Assembly: GCA_937890745.1 (NCBI GenBank)
Contig: CALADH010000090.1
Coordinates: 1-64,000 of the forward strand
Direction: 5' to 3'
DNA from: Scybalocola_A sp900557175
GTDB taxonomy: Bacteria > Bacillota > Clostridia > Lachnospirales > Lachnospiraceae
Length of the DNA stretch: 64,000 nt
In this document: one piece after another, positions 17,187 through 26,317 of the stretch
How the letters are laid out: the number at the start of each line of letters is the position of its first letter
How positions within the stretch are numbered: the first letter of the stretch is position 1
The notes under the pieces: model-generated
Told to the model about the DNA's origin: nothing
The model's database searches: none
Seen by the model: only the letters and a program-made list of their open reading frames with translations
Program-made: the position numbers and the translations under genes

Positions 17187-17249
17187 TTGCTATTTTCAAA
17201 AATATCATGTAAAATAAAACACATCATGTAGTTTTAAAAACTATATGAT
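17187..17249 (+). promoter_or_regulatory. ridA promoter with 27-bp dyad at the start site
   Basis: TTGCTA (17187-17192), 17 bases, TAAAAT (17210-17215). The inverted repeat ATCATGTAGTTT-TAA-AAACTATATGAT (17223-17249, one mismatch) covers the expected start of transcription and ends just before the RBS AGGAGG. It could be an operator or a leader hairpin. Confidence 0.65.
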
Positions 17250-17268
17250 ACATATAGGAGGCTATAAA

Positions 17269-17646
17269 ATGACAAGAGAAACAATTTCTGCAAAAAATGC
17301 ACCGGCAGCAGTCGGACCATATGTTCATGCAGTTAAAGCAGGAGAAATGTTATACACATCAGGACAGCTTGGATTAATTCCTGAAAGCGGCGTCCTTCCG
17401 GAAGGAATCGAGGCACAGACAAAGCAGGCACTTGAAAATTTAAAGGCAGTTGTTGAGGCTGCCGGCTTAACACTTGGCAATGTTGTAAAAACAACGGTAT
17501 TTCTTGCAGATATTAACGACTTTGCCACAGTAAATAAAATTTATGCCGAATATTTTACGGGAGAAGCACCGGCACGTTCATGTGTTCAGGTTGCAAAGCT
17601 TCCGAAAGACGGCTTAGTGGAGATTGAGGCTATTGCCGCCGGCTGA
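17269..17646 (+). CDS. ridA: RidA family enamine/imine deaminase
   Basis: A 125-residue Rid protein that hydrolyses reactive enamines and imines released by PLP enzymes. The conserved arginine that binds the carboxylate is R103 in A-R-S-C-V-Q-V, and the C-terminal I-E-x-I-A-A is typical. The start is ATG 17269 behind AGGAGG (17257); an in-frame ATG at 17245 lies before the RBS. Its 3' end overlaps the next gene by about 20 bases, so degV is probably coupled to it. Confidence 0.95.
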   Translation: MTRETISAKNAPAAVGPYVHAVKAGEMLYTSGQLGLIPESGVLPEGIEAQTKQALENLKAVVEAAGLTLGNVVKTTVFLADINDFATVNKIYAEYFTGEAPARSCVQVAKLPKDGLVEIEAIAAG

Positions 17647-18541
17647 ATTTAAAAGTTTTTGTCTCGTGACAGACAGTGCCTGCGATTTGCCTGCTGAGAC
17701 ACAAAAAGCGCTGGATATTAAGGTTGTCCCTTTTTATGTTGCTTTCGATGACGGTGTTTACCTGAAAGAAGGGGAAGGGCTTAACCCGGAAGCATTTTAT
17801 GAAAAAATGTCGGCAAGTCCCGGTATTTTTCCGAAAACATCGCTGCCTTCCGTGGATGATTATGCGTCTGTTTTCATCCCGTGTGCGGCTGCCGGGGAGG
17901 CTGTCATATGCATATGCCTTTCCTCAGAACTAAGCGGCTCTTATAACAGCGCCCGCAATGCGGCTGAGCTTGTCAAGGAGACGTATCCTAAAGCTGAGAT
18001 TACGGTGATTGACAGCCATATGGCGACAGTTTCTGAAGGACTTTTAGTGACAGAGGCCGCGAGAATGCGAAAATCCGGCATCGGCTATGAGCGGTGCGCT
18101 GAGACGCTTCGTAAGCTATTGCCGACCGGCAGAATTTTCTTTTCTGTCGGCACGATGGACTACCTCGTTCACGGCGGAAGGGTTGGACGGCTTAAAGGGG
18201 CAGCGGCCTCGACACTCGGTTTGAAGCCGATATTAATGTTTGGCCGCGGCGAGCTCGTTTCAAAAGGCGTCGCAAGAGGTAAAAAGAAAGCGGCCGTAAA
18301 GCTTTTGGAGCTTGCAAAGGCTTATTTTGTGCAAAGCGGAGAGGATATTCGTGCGTACAACATTGTTTTAGGTTATGGCGGCAGCAGAGAGGACTGTGAT
18401 GCCCTAAAGCGGCTGGCGGCCGAGGATCGTTTTTTTGGCGGCCAGACAATCGCAGTGCACCGCATTGGCGCAGCTATCGGCGTGCATGTCGGACCGCAGA
18501 CAGTTGGCATTGCATTTTTAAAGAAATCGTCACGGGTATGA
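17624..18541 (+). CDS. DegV family fatty-acid-binding protein
   Basis: DegV/FakB-like protein, 305 residues from TTG 17624. These proteins hold a fatty acid for phosphorylation by FakA. The N-terminal V-T-D-S-A-C-D-L-P motif and the second lobe's G-G-R-V-G-R are clear. No ATG is available near the start: TTG 17624 and TTG 17633 are both possible, and both overlap ridA. No fakA is nearby. A strong terminator follows. Confidence 0.92.
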   Translation: MRLLPPAEFKSFCLVTDSACDLPAETQKALDIKVVPFYVAFDDGVYLKEGEGLNPEAFYEKMSASPGIFPKTSLPSVDDYASVFIPCAAAGEAVICICLSSELSGSYNSARNAAELVKETYPKAEITVIDSHMATVSEGLLVTEAARMRKSGIGYERCAETLRKLLPTGRIFFSVGTMDYLVHGGRVGRLKGAAASTLGLKPILMFGRGELVSKGVARGKKKAAVKLLELAKAYFVQSGEDIRAYNIVLGYGGSREDCDALKRLAAEDRFFGGQTIAVHRIGAAIGVHVGPQTVGIAFLKKSSRV

Positions 18542-18558
18542 TAATAAAGTAAAAGATG

Positions 18559-18591
18559 GGAACATTTCATCCGGAAATGTTCCTGTTTTTT
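18559..18591 (+). terminator. Terminator after degV
   Basis: GGAACATTTC / GGAAATGTTCC stem, loop ATCC, followed by TGTTTTTTG. Ends the ridA-degV transcript. Confidence 0.92.
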
Positions 18592-18663
18592 GTATTCGAA
18601 CACTTTTATTTCTTCAGTAAAGCCTTTTGTAAAATACTATGCCGGAAAAAACACACTTTTACA

Positions 18664-18692
18664 TTGAAAAATACGTTTAACAATGCTACAAT
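18664..18692 (+). promoter_or_regulatory. secA promoter
   Basis: TTGAAA (18664-18669), 17 bases, TACAAT (18687-18692), about 50 bases before the secA start. A small hairpin TAGCC/GGCTA follows at the start of the transcript. Confidence 0.75.
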
Positions 18693-18744
18693 AGCCTAGT
18701 ATGGGCTACTGGAGTTATCGGCGGCCCGGTTAGGAGTGAATAAG

Positions 18745-21321
18745 ATGAGTATTATGGATAAAATCCTCGGTACACACAGCGAGAGAGAGTTAAAGCGTGT
18801 GTATCCTATCGTAGACAAGATAGAGGCGCTGGAGCCTGAAATTTCAAAGCTGACAGATGAGCAGCTTAAGGCAAAGACAGATGAATTTAAGGCACGTCTT
18901 AAAAAAGGTGAGACATTGGATGACCTTTTGGTAGAGGCTTATGCGGTTGTGCGAGAGGCTGCCAAAAGAGTGCTCGGCATGCGTCATTTCCGTGTGCAGC
19001 TTGTGGGCGGTGTGATTTTACATCAGGGCCGTATTGCCGAGATGCGTACAGGTGAAGGTAAGACACTTGTATCGACACTTCCGGCTTACTTAAATGCCCT
19101 TGAAGAAAAGGGTGTTCATATTGTCACAGTCAATGATTATCTGGCACACCGTGACGCCGAGTGGATGGGACAGGTTCATCGCTTTTTGGGACTGAGTGTC
19201 GGTGTTATTTTAAACAGCATGACACCTGAGGAGCGCCGTGAAGCCTATAATTGTGATATTACGTATGCGACAAATAATGAGCTTGGTTTTGATTATCTGC
19301 GTGATAATATGGTCATTTATAAGGAACGTCTCGTACAGCGCGATTTAAACTATGCCATCATTGATGAGGTTGACTCTGTTTTAATTGATGAGGCGAGAAC
19401 ACCGCTTATTATTTCAGGACAGAGCGGCAAGTCTACAGAGCTTTACCGTGTCTGTGATATTCTTGCACGCCAGTTAAAGCGGGGCGAGCGCAAGGGCGAG
19501 ATGACAAAGATGGCTGCCATTATGCAGGAAGAAATCGAGGAGACCGGCGATTTTATTGTTGATGAAAAAGAAAAGAGCGTCAACTTAACAGAAGAAGGCG
19601 TTCATAAGGTGGAGAAGTTTTTCCATCTTGAAAACCTTGCCGATCCTGAAAACCTTGAAATCCAGCACAATATTATTCTTGCGCTGCGCGCCCATAACCT
19701 TATGGCAAGAGATAAGGATTATGTTGTCAAGGATGACGAAGTATTAATCGTCGATGAATTTACGGGACGTATTATGCCGGGACGCCGTTATTCAGATGGT
19801 CTTCACCAGGCCATTGAGGCGAAAGAGGGCGTGAAGGTTAAACGTGAGAGTAAGACACTTGCCACAATTACTTTCCAGAACTTCTTTAATAAATACAATA
19901 AGAAATCCGGTATGACAGGTACGGCACTCACAGAGGAAAAGGAGTTTCGTGATATTTACGGCATGGATGTTATCGAAATACCGACAAATAAGCCGGTAGC
20001 GCGTAAAGATCATCACGATGCTGTATATAAAACACATAAAGAAAAAATCAATGCCGTTGTGGATTCAATTATCGAGTGCCATAAAAAAGGACAGCCGGTG
20101 CTTGTCGGCACAATCACAATCGAGGGTTCTGAAGAAATCAGCGCAAAGCTTAAGAAAAAAGGAATTCAGCATAAAGTCCTCAATGCGAAGTTCCACGAGC
20201 TTGAGGCAGAGATTGTCGCTGATGCAGGTCAGAAGGGCGCTGTAACGATTGCGACCAATATGGCCGGCCGTGGTACAGATATTAAGCTTGGCGACGGTGT
20301 GGCAGAAATCGGCGGTCTTTATATTATCGGTACAGAACGTCATGAATCAAGACGTATTGATAATCAGCTGCGCGGACGTGCCGGACGACAGGGTGATCCG
20401 GGTGAGTCTAAGTTTTATATTTCACTTGAAGATGACCTGATGCGTCTGTTCGGATCAGAGCGTCTGATGGGTATTTTTAATTCTCTTGGTTTCCCTGAGG
20501 GTGAGGCGATTGAGCATAAGATGCTCTCAAGTGCCGTAGAGAAAGCGCAGAAGAAGATTGAGAACAATAACTTTGGTATCCGTAAGAATCTTCTTGAGTA
20601 CGATCAGGTCATGAATGAGCAGAGAGAGATTATTTACGCAGAACGCCGCCGCGTCTTAAACGGCGAAAATATGCGCGACGTCATTATGAAAATGGCAAAG
20701 GATACACTGACAAGCCTTATCGGTGATGTGATTCATGAAGATACGGAAGTATCAGAATGGGATATTGAAGAATTAAATAATGTCGTTCTTCCGGTATTTC
20801 CGATTGCGCCGTTTTCTGAAAATAAAGATGATTATAAGGGCTATAAAAGAGATCGTCTTATTGAAGAAGCTTATGAAAAGGTGACAGCACTCTATGAGGA
20901 AAAAGAAAAGGAATTTCCGGAGGAGGAGCAGGTCAGAGAACTTGAGCGCGTCGTTTTATTAAAGGTTATTGACAGAAAATGGATGGATCATATTGATGAT
21001 ATGGATCAGCTGCGTCAGGGCATCGGCTTACAGGCTTACGGTCAGAGAGATCCGCTTGTTGAGTATAAGTTTGCTGCCTATGATATGTTTGATGAGCTTA
21101 TCTCAGGCGTTTCAAAAGAGACGATCAATGTGATGATGCATGTGCGCGTTGAGCGCCAGCCGGCACAGCGCGAGGAGGTTGCCAAAGTGACAGGCACAAA
21201 TAAGGATGAGTCTATGGCAAAAGCGCCTGTAAAGCGCAAAGAAGAAAAGGTTTATCCAAATGATCCTTGTCCGTGCGGCAGCGGCAAAAAATATAAGCAG
21301 TGCTGCGGACGTCTTAAATAA
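18745..21321 (+). CDS. secA: Preprotein translocase ATPase SecA
   Basis: SecA drives export of unfolded proteins through SecYEG. The 858-residue protein has Walker A G103-E-G-K-T, the D207-E-V-D box, the helicase-like second nucleotide-binding domain (T-N-M-A-G-R-G-T-D), and the C-terminal zinc-binding SEC-C motif with the C-x-C-x8-C-C pattern. ATG 18745 is preceded by TAGGAG; an in-frame GTG at 18736 is too close to it. The order secA-prfB is a conserved Firmicute arrangement. This is the housekeeping SecA. Confidence 0.98.
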   Translation: MSIMDKILGTHSERELKRVYPIVDKIEALEPEISKLTDEQLKAKTDEFKARLKKGETLDDLLVEAYAVVREAAKRVLGMRHFRVQLVGGVILHQGRIAEMRTGEGKTLVSTLPAYLNALEEKGVHIVTVNDYLAHRDAEWMGQVHRFLGLSVGVILNSMTPEERREAYNCDITYATNNELGFDYLRDNMVIYKERLVQRDLNYAIIDEVDSVLIDEARTPLIISGQSGKSTELYRVCDILARQLKRGERKGEMTKMAAIMQEEIEETGDFIVDEKEKSVNLTEEGVHKVEKFFHLENLADPENLEIQHNIILALRAHNLMARDKDYVVKDDEVLIVDEFTGRIMPGRRYSDGLHQAIEAKEGVKVKRESKTLATITFQNFFNKYNKKSGMTGTALTEEKEFRDIYGMDVIEIPTNKPVARKDHHDAVYKTHKEKINAVVDSIIECHKKGQPVLVGTITIEGSEEISAKLKKKGIQHKVLNAKFHELEAEIVADAGQKGAVTIATNMAGRGTDIKLGDGVAEIGGLYIIGTERHESRRIDNQLRGRAGRQGDPGESKFYISLEDDLMRLFGSERLMGIFNSLGFPEGEAIEHKMLSSAVEKAQKKIENNNFGIRKNLLEYDQVMNEQREIIYAERRRVLNGENMRDVIMKMAKDTLTSLIGDVIHEDTEVSEWDIEELNNVVLPVFPIAPFSENKDDYKGYKRDRLIEEAYEKVTALYEEKEKEFPEEEQVRELERVVLLKVIDRKWMDHIDDMDQLRQGIGLQAYGQRDPLVEYKFAAYDMFDELISGVSKETINVMMHVRVERQPAQREEVAKVTGTNKDESMAKAPVKRKEEKVYPNDPCPCGSGKKYKQCCGRLK

Positions 21322-21445
21322 GGCGGCCGGGTAAAAATAAAAGTGTGCTTCGCACGTGCGCACGGTCATTGTATGCGGATAAAATACATTTGGCCGCGCG
21401 TGCAGTGCGTGTTTATAAAATTTATGATGGAAAGAGGTGACCTTT

Positions 21446-22568
21446 GTGGTTGAATTAGACCAGTTTAAATTCACATTAAGTGGTTATGAAACACCATTAA
21501 AGGAAGTGAGGGATTCACTTTGACTTAGCGAATAAAGAAGCTAGGATTGGTGAATTACAAAATATGATGGAGGAGCCGGGGTTCTGGGATGATGCAGATC
21601 GAAGCACCGGCTACATGAAGGAACTTAAAAACTTGAAGGACACTGTAGATGATTACAATAAGCTGCAGCAGGCCTACGAGGATGTGGAGACACTCATTGA
21701 GATGGGCTATGAAGAAAATGATGAGAGCCTCATTCCTGAAATTCAGGAGCTTTTAGATGAGTTTGTTTCAGAGTTTGATAACTTAAGAATTAAGACGCTG
21801 CTTTCCGGCGAGTATGACAATAACAATGCCATTCTCACACTTCACGCGGGCGCCGGCGGCACAGAAGCCTGTGACTGGACGAGTATGCTTTTCAGAATGT
21901 ATACGCGCTGGGCAGATAAGAAAGGCTTTACGACAGAAGTGCTTGACTATCTTGACGGCGATGAAGCCGGTATCAAGAGTGTCACTGTGCAGATTAACGG
22001 TGAGAATGCCTACGGCTATTTAAAATCAGAAAAGGGTGTGCACCGTCTTGTGCGTATTTCGCCGTTTAACGCGAACGGCAAGCGTCAGACATCTTTCTCA
22101 TCCTGTGAAGTGATGCCGGATATTGAGGACGATATCGACATCGAAATTAATGAGGATGATTTAAGAATTGATACGTACCGTTCAAGCGGCGCCGGCGGAC
22201 AGCATATCAACAAGACGTCTTCAGCTGTGCGTATTACGCATATCCCGACAAATATTGTTGTCCAGTGCCAGAATGAGCGTTCCCAGTTCCAAAACAAGGA
22301 CAAGGCAATGCAGATGTTAAAGGCAAAGCTGTATTTATTAAAACAGCAGGAAAATATGGAAAAGCTTTCCGATATCCGCGGCGAGGTGTCAGAAAATGGC
22401 TTCGGCAGTCAGATACGTTCATATGTCATGCAGCCGTATAAGCTGATTAAAGACCACCGCACAAATATGGAAATCGGTAATGTGGAAAGTGTTATGGACG
22501 GCGGCATTGATCCGTTTATTAACGCTTACCTGAAGTGGCAGAGCCTCGGTCAGAAAACAGAAGAATAA
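21446..22568 (+). CDS. prfB: Peptide chain release factor 2, with programmed +1 frameshift
   Basis: RF2 ends translation at UGA and UAA. The gene starts at GTG 21446 (RBS AAAGAGGTGA). The first 25 codons run into an in-frame TGA at 21521; the ribosome shifts +1 at CTT-TGA-C and continues in the frame that starts with GAC 21522, giving 373 residues. Stop-codon recognition motif S205-P-F (UGA/UAA type) and the catalytic G250-G-Q are present. An annotation starting at ATG 21564 would lose the true N-terminus. Possible weak promoter TTGGCC-N18-TATAAA at 21390-21419. A terminator follows. Confidence 0.97.
21508..21524 (+). promoter_or_regulatory. prfB frameshift signal
   Basis: Internal Shine-Dalgarno GAGGG (21508-21512) stands 5 bases before the slippery CTT-TGA-C (21518-21524). 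Low RF2 lengthens the pause at TGA and favours the +1 shift, which autoregulates RF2 synthesis. Confidence 0.95.
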
Positions 22569-22620
22569 AAAATGCGGACACTTGCACATTTTTGTGCAAG
22601 GACAGTCTGCACATTATAAG

Positions 22621-22662
22621 ATCCATATGCGGGCATATGAAATGTCTGCATATGGATTTTTC
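22621..22662 (+). terminator. Terminator after prfB
   Basis: ATCCATATGC (22621-22630) pairs perfectly with GCATATGGAT (22648-22657), followed by TTTTC. A smaller hairpin TTGCACA/TGTGCAA lies at 22575-22593. Confidence 0.85.
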
Positions 22663-22860
22663 ATTTCATGGGAAAATCCTCTGGGCAGATGCGCGCGATG
22701 GACACAGGAAGGCTACTTTTAAGGCTCATTTGTCGAATGGTGTCGAAAAGTTGTGGGTGAAAATCAAAACTGGGGGCTATGCAAAAAACGTGTGTGTAGT
22801 AAAATAAAAATAAGAAAGATACTTGCTATGCACAAAATCATCATAATATGCTCAAAAAGT
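22663..22860. other. Intergenic stretch before the secretion island
   Basis: About 200 bases at the border between core genes and the type VII island. I see no gene, tRNA or clear RNA fold in it. A reading frame that runs from inside prfB through the terminator (22535-22807) has no RBS and is not believed. No integrase, direct-repeat att site or IS end is visible here. Confidence 0.6.
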
Positions 22861-22909
22861 GTAACATTAGATGTAACATATTGCCTAAAAATATTATACC
22901 AGTTAGAAT
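22861..22909 (+). promoter_or_regulatory. Promoter of the XRE regulator with GTAACA direct repeats
   Basis: GTAACA occurs at 22861 and 22873, a 12-base repeat unit, ending 2 bases before TTGCCT (22881-22886). A 17-base spacer leads to TAGAAT (22904-22909). The same paired motif stands before the gene at 24528. Confidence 0.7.
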
Positions 22910-22964
22910 GGTAGCATATGTCTTTAAAAATAGGGTATATAAAAACTGATGAGGAGAGATTGTT

Positions 22965-24419
22965 ATGTCAAAATTTTCTGAACATTTAGATCAGTCTATC
23001 ATTAATTCAGGAATGACAGAAAGCCAGCTGGCAAAGCTGAGCGGCTTTACGAGGAGTTACATTGCATTGATGAAAAGCGGGCGCAGGGTACCGCCCGACA
23101 GAATAAAGATGGGTAAACTTATTGAAGCTCTTAACCTTTCACCACATGAACACGATGAAATCTGGTCAGAATATATGCGTGCAAGATTGGGAGAAGACAC
23201 CTATAAAATAGATAACTCGATTGTGGAATTTATACAAAGTTTTAATCAGATATCAACTCTTAACATCAAATCTTACTTTAATCATGAGATTCCTGAAATC
23301 AGTACAATCACAAACCGGATGGATCTGGAATATTTTTTAAAAGTCGTCTGCGAAAATGAAAGTAAAAAGGCAGATGGGTTTTTACATATGATGATTCAGA
23401 ACGATACGTCAGGGCTGACGAATTTTATTTACGGTATGCTGGATAATAACAGTCATTTAAAAGTAGAACATATTTTGTGCATGGATAGTGTCAAAGACAG
23501 CAGCAGCGGTCAGATTATATATAATATAGAACTTCTCAAAAATCTTATGCCGCTGGCACTTTCAGATTACAGCAAAAATTATGAAGTGTTTTATTATTAT
23601 GGCTCTATTGTTGAACATTCAGGAATGACATCGCTGATGCCTTTTGTCATTATTACAAGCGGTTATGTTGTCTTAGTTTCAGAAGAAACAGACGCTGCGA
23701 TTGTTTTAAATTGCAAAGAAATATGTATGATGTATGAAACAAGATTTCAGAGACAGAAGCAGAAGTGCAAGCCTTTATTTTCACGTCTGAATGATTATGA
23801 GGATTTAAGCGACAGTTATGCCCAGGCACATTTCACAGGCGATAAGATGTACTTTTTCTCGGATCAGCCGTGTTTTGGCATTTTTGATATTGCAGCGCTT
23901 GCAAGGAAGTATTATTGCCTTGAAGATAAGCGGGTTTTAAAAACACTCGAAGAATTAAATAAGAGAAATTATATCTTTTGTGAAAAACATAATTTTTCGA
24001 TGACCGCGTACTGTACGGAGAGCGGTATACGCCGTTTTATGGATACAGGCCGTGTCGATGAAATTGCGAAAGAGCTTTACAGACCAATCGAACCAAAGGA
24101 TAGGATCGATATGCTCACAATGCTTGTAGACAGCATTAAAAATAAAAAATATACACTCAATCTTATTGATGAAAAGAAGTTTGATTATCCGCGGATGCTG
24201 TTTTTAAGCGGCAGCAGTATTTTTAATGTGCGTATACAGATTTTATCTGAGCGGGCGAATGTACGGTTTATGCTAAATGAGGCAAGTCTTTCAAAAGCTG
24301 TCTATGATTTTTGTGCAAGATTCGGTGAGAGCAGTTATGTTTTGAACCGTGAAAAGAGCAGGGCTATTTTAGAAAAGCTGCTTGAGGAATATACAGAAAA
24401 GTTCTTCAAAATGTCATAA
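22965..24419 (+). CDS. XRE-family transcriptional regulator heading the type VII island
   Basis: A 484-residue protein with an N-terminal helix-turn-helix of the XRE/Cro type at about 14-65 (recognition around S-G-F-T-R-S-Y-I-A-L-M-K-S-G). The remaining 400 residues match no family I recognise; they are mixed alpha/beta without membrane segments and could sense a ligand. RBS GAGGAGAG before ATG 22965. The shared GTAACA repeats in its own promoter and in the next one make it the natural candidate for controlling the island and itself. Whether it activates or represses is not shown, although the repeats lie upstream of -35, an activator position. Confidence 0.82.
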   Translation: MSKFSEHLDQSIINSGMTESQLAKLSGFTRSYIALMKSGRRVPPDRIKMGKLIEALNLSPHEHDEIWSEYMRARLGEDTYKIDNSIVEFIQSFNQISTLNIKSYFNHEIPEISTITNRMDLEYFLKVVCENESKKADGFLHMMIQNDTSGLTNFIYGMLDNNSHLKVEHILCMDSVKDSSSGQIIYNIELLKNLMPLALSDYSKNYEVFYYYGSIVEHSGMTSLMPFVIITSGYVVLVSEETDAAIVLNCKEICMMYETRFQRQKQKCKPLFSRLNDYEDLSDSYAQAHFTGDKMYFFSDQPCFGIFDIAALARKYYCLEDKRVLKTLEELNKRNYIFCEKHNFSMTAYCTESGIRRFMDTGRVDEIAKELYRPIEPKDRIDMLTMLVDSIKNKKYTLNLIDEKKFDYPRMLFLSGSSIFNVRIQILSERANVRFMLNEASLSKAVYDFCARFGESSYVLNREKSRAILEKLLEEYTEKFFKMS

Positions 24420-24434
24420 AAACGGCAGAAACAA

Positions 24435-24493
24435 GTAACAGTTGTTGTAACATATGCGGGCTGTATATACATTTTTCGACAAAATGATAAAAT
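24435..24493 (+). promoter_or_regulatory. Promoter of the secretion island with GTAACA direct repeats
   Basis: GTAACA at 24435 and 24447, again a 12-base unit, both followed by matching bases (GTAACATAT at the second in each promoter). TAAAAT at 24488-24493 is the likely -10; the -35 position is poor, which fits an activator-dependent promoter. The distance from repeat to -10 is 10 bases longer than at 22861, about one helical turn. Confidence 0.6.
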
Positions 24494-24527
24494 TATTCTA
24501 AAGTTTATATTTAGGAGGAATTAATAA

Positions 24528-26303
24528 ATGAAAAATGTTATGAAAAAACGCACAGTAATGGCGCTTATTTTAACGTTCTGCCTTGCGTTATCTGGGATGT
24601 TTGTGCCATTCAGGACGGCACTGGCAGCAGAAGGAACAAATGAAAAAGTTTTAGAAGACAGAAAAGGTGTTCTTCAGGTAGCGATGTATATTAAGGCGGA
24701 TGACAAAGATCTTGGCTTTATGACGATTGGCACAGGTTTTCTTGTCGGTGACGCCGAAGGGGCGCAGCATGTTATTACAAATCATCATGTTGCACATGCC
24801 TACACGCCGGAGCAAATGAAAGAATATCTTATAGCTTCAGAAACACCGGGTGTTACAGCAGATTCAAAAATAGCACTTGATCTGAGAATTATTGTGAAGC
24901 GTGACGTTTTAGTTAAGGCGACAATTGTCAATGAAAGTGAAGCAGCAGATTTTGCCATTCTTAAGATGGAACAGCCGATTTATGACAGAACACCACTCAT
25001 ACTTGCAGACAGCAGTCAGGTTGCGACGACACAGGAAGTTTATGCTTTAGGTTTTCCGGGCATTGTTCAGGATATTCAAAATGACAGAATTTATACAGCA
25101 GATGATGTGACGGTGACGAGCGGTACTGTGGCAAAGACAACGGATGTACAGCTTTCTACATCGCCGATCGCATGCATCACACATACAGCTCAGATAACTT
25201 TCGGCAATTCAGGCGGACCGCTTGTAGACCGTGAAGGCCGTGTCATCGGTATTAATACAACAATGAGCAATGAAAATGGCAACAATGATTATTTTTATTC
25301 AACACAGATTAATGAAGTCAAGGAAGTGCTCGACGCCCTTGGTATTCCGTATACATCAGATGAAGCGGCAGTGCAGATGCCGGATACAACAGCGCCTGAG
25401 AGTGAAGCGCCGGAGTCTGAAAGTATGATGACAGAGAGCGATACAGCTGCAGAATCAGAGGATAACAGTGCGCTTCTTGCAGAGCTTGAGATGGCTGTTA
25501 AGGATGCAAAAGAAGTTGTGCTTGACGATATGACCGAAGACAGTGCAGCGAATTTTAAAGCAGCCATCAGTGCTGCGGAGGCAACATTAAATAATGACAG
25601 TGCAGATGAAGAAGAAATCAGTGACGCTATCAGGGAGCTTGACACAGCAAAGAAGGGGCTTGTGGAAGCTTCGGGAATGAATGTAACAATGATGATTATT
25701 ATCGCAGCAGCGGCAATCGTTTTGATCATTATTATCGTTCTTGTCATTGTTTTTGTATCAAAGAGCAAGAAGAAAAAAGCACAGGCAGAGGAAGCCCAGA
25801 GAGCGGCGAGAATGCAGCAGCAGCGCCGTATGCAGCCGCAGCAGCCTCAGAATGGATGGAATGCACAGCATGGTGCACCTGTACCTCCGAGACAGAATCA
25901 AAACCCTCAGCCGCGTCCGGTATATGCACAAAATGACGGCGCCGGTGAGACAAGTGTTTTAAGTGACGGTTCCAATGAGACAACAGTTCTTGGCGGTCAG
26001 AATATTCCGCGCGCAGCGCTTATCCGCAGTAAAAATGGCGAGAGCATTACAGTGACAAAGGCTATTTTTAAGATCGGCAAGGAACGCAGAAAGGTTGACT
26101 ACTGTATTTCAGATAATACAAACGTGAGCCGTACACATGCGGATATTATTTTCCGCGACGGCAGTTTTTATATCATTGACAATGGAACGACAAATGGAAC
26201 GACAGTCAATGGTGTGTCGATTGCGGGCGGACAGCCTAGAAAAATTGAAAACAACGATATTATTGTCATGGCGGATGAAAAATTCCAGTTTAAACTTATG
26301 TAG
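24528..26303 (+). CDS. Membrane-anchored trypsin-like protease with cytosolic FHA domain
   Basis: A 591-residue type I membrane protein. Signal peptide 1-33; HtrA-like serine protease domain about 40-275 with H86 or H87 (N-H-H-V), D141 (A-D-F-A) and S228 (G-N-S-G-G-P); an acidic and helical spacer (about 290-380); membrane helix about 384-408; a Gln/Pro-rich linker; and a C-terminal FHA domain (about 505-591, with S-R-T-H and N-G-T). The linker carries E-T-S-V-L (474-478) and E-T-T-V-L (484-488), possible phospho-threonine sites. It would link an outside protease to inside kinase signalling. First gene of a tight operon with a phosphatase and kinase. Confidence 0.9.
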   Translation: MKNVMKKRTVMALILTFCLALSGMFVPFRTALAAEGTNEKVLEDRKGVLQVAMYIKADDKDLGFMTIGTGFLVGDAEGAQHVITNHHVAHAYTPEQMKEYLIASETPGVTADSKIALDLRIIVKRDVLVKATIVNESEAADFAILKMEQPIYDRTPLILADSSQVATTQEVYALGFPGIVQDIQNDRIYTADDVTVTSGTVAKTTDVQLSTSPIACITHTAQITFGNSGGPLVDREGRVIGINTTMSNENGNNDYFYSTQINEVKEVLDALGIPYTSDEAAVQMPDTTAPESEAPESESMMTESDTAAESEDNSALLAELEMAVKDAKEVVLDDMTEDSAANFKAAISAAEATLNNDSADEEEISDAIRELDTAKKGLVEASGMNVTMMIIIAAAAIVLIIIIVLVIVFVSKSKKKKAQAEEAQRAARMQQQRRMQPQQPQNGWNAQHGAPVPPRQNQNPQPRPVYAQNDGAGETSVLSDGSNETTVLGGQNIPRAALIRSKNGESITVTKAIFKIGKERRKVDYCISDNTNVSRTHADIIFRDGSFYIIDNGTTNGTTVNGVSIAGGQPRKIENNDIIVMADEKFQFKLM

Positions 26304-26317
26304 CAGGTGATGAAAGT

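Noticed and set aside
21446..21564. Broken prfB (pseudogene) because of the TGA at 21521
   Set aside because: The stop is part of the conserved CTT-TGA-C frameshift site with an internal Shine-Dalgarno; the gene is intact.
22535..22807. 90-codon + frame spanning the prfB end and terminator
   Set aside because: Starts inside prfB in another frame, crosses the terminator hairpin, and has no RBS or recognisable domain.
22663..22964. Attachment site or integrase marking the island border
   Set aside because: I found no integrase, IS end or flanking direct repeat at either end of the island; the boundary is set only by gene content.
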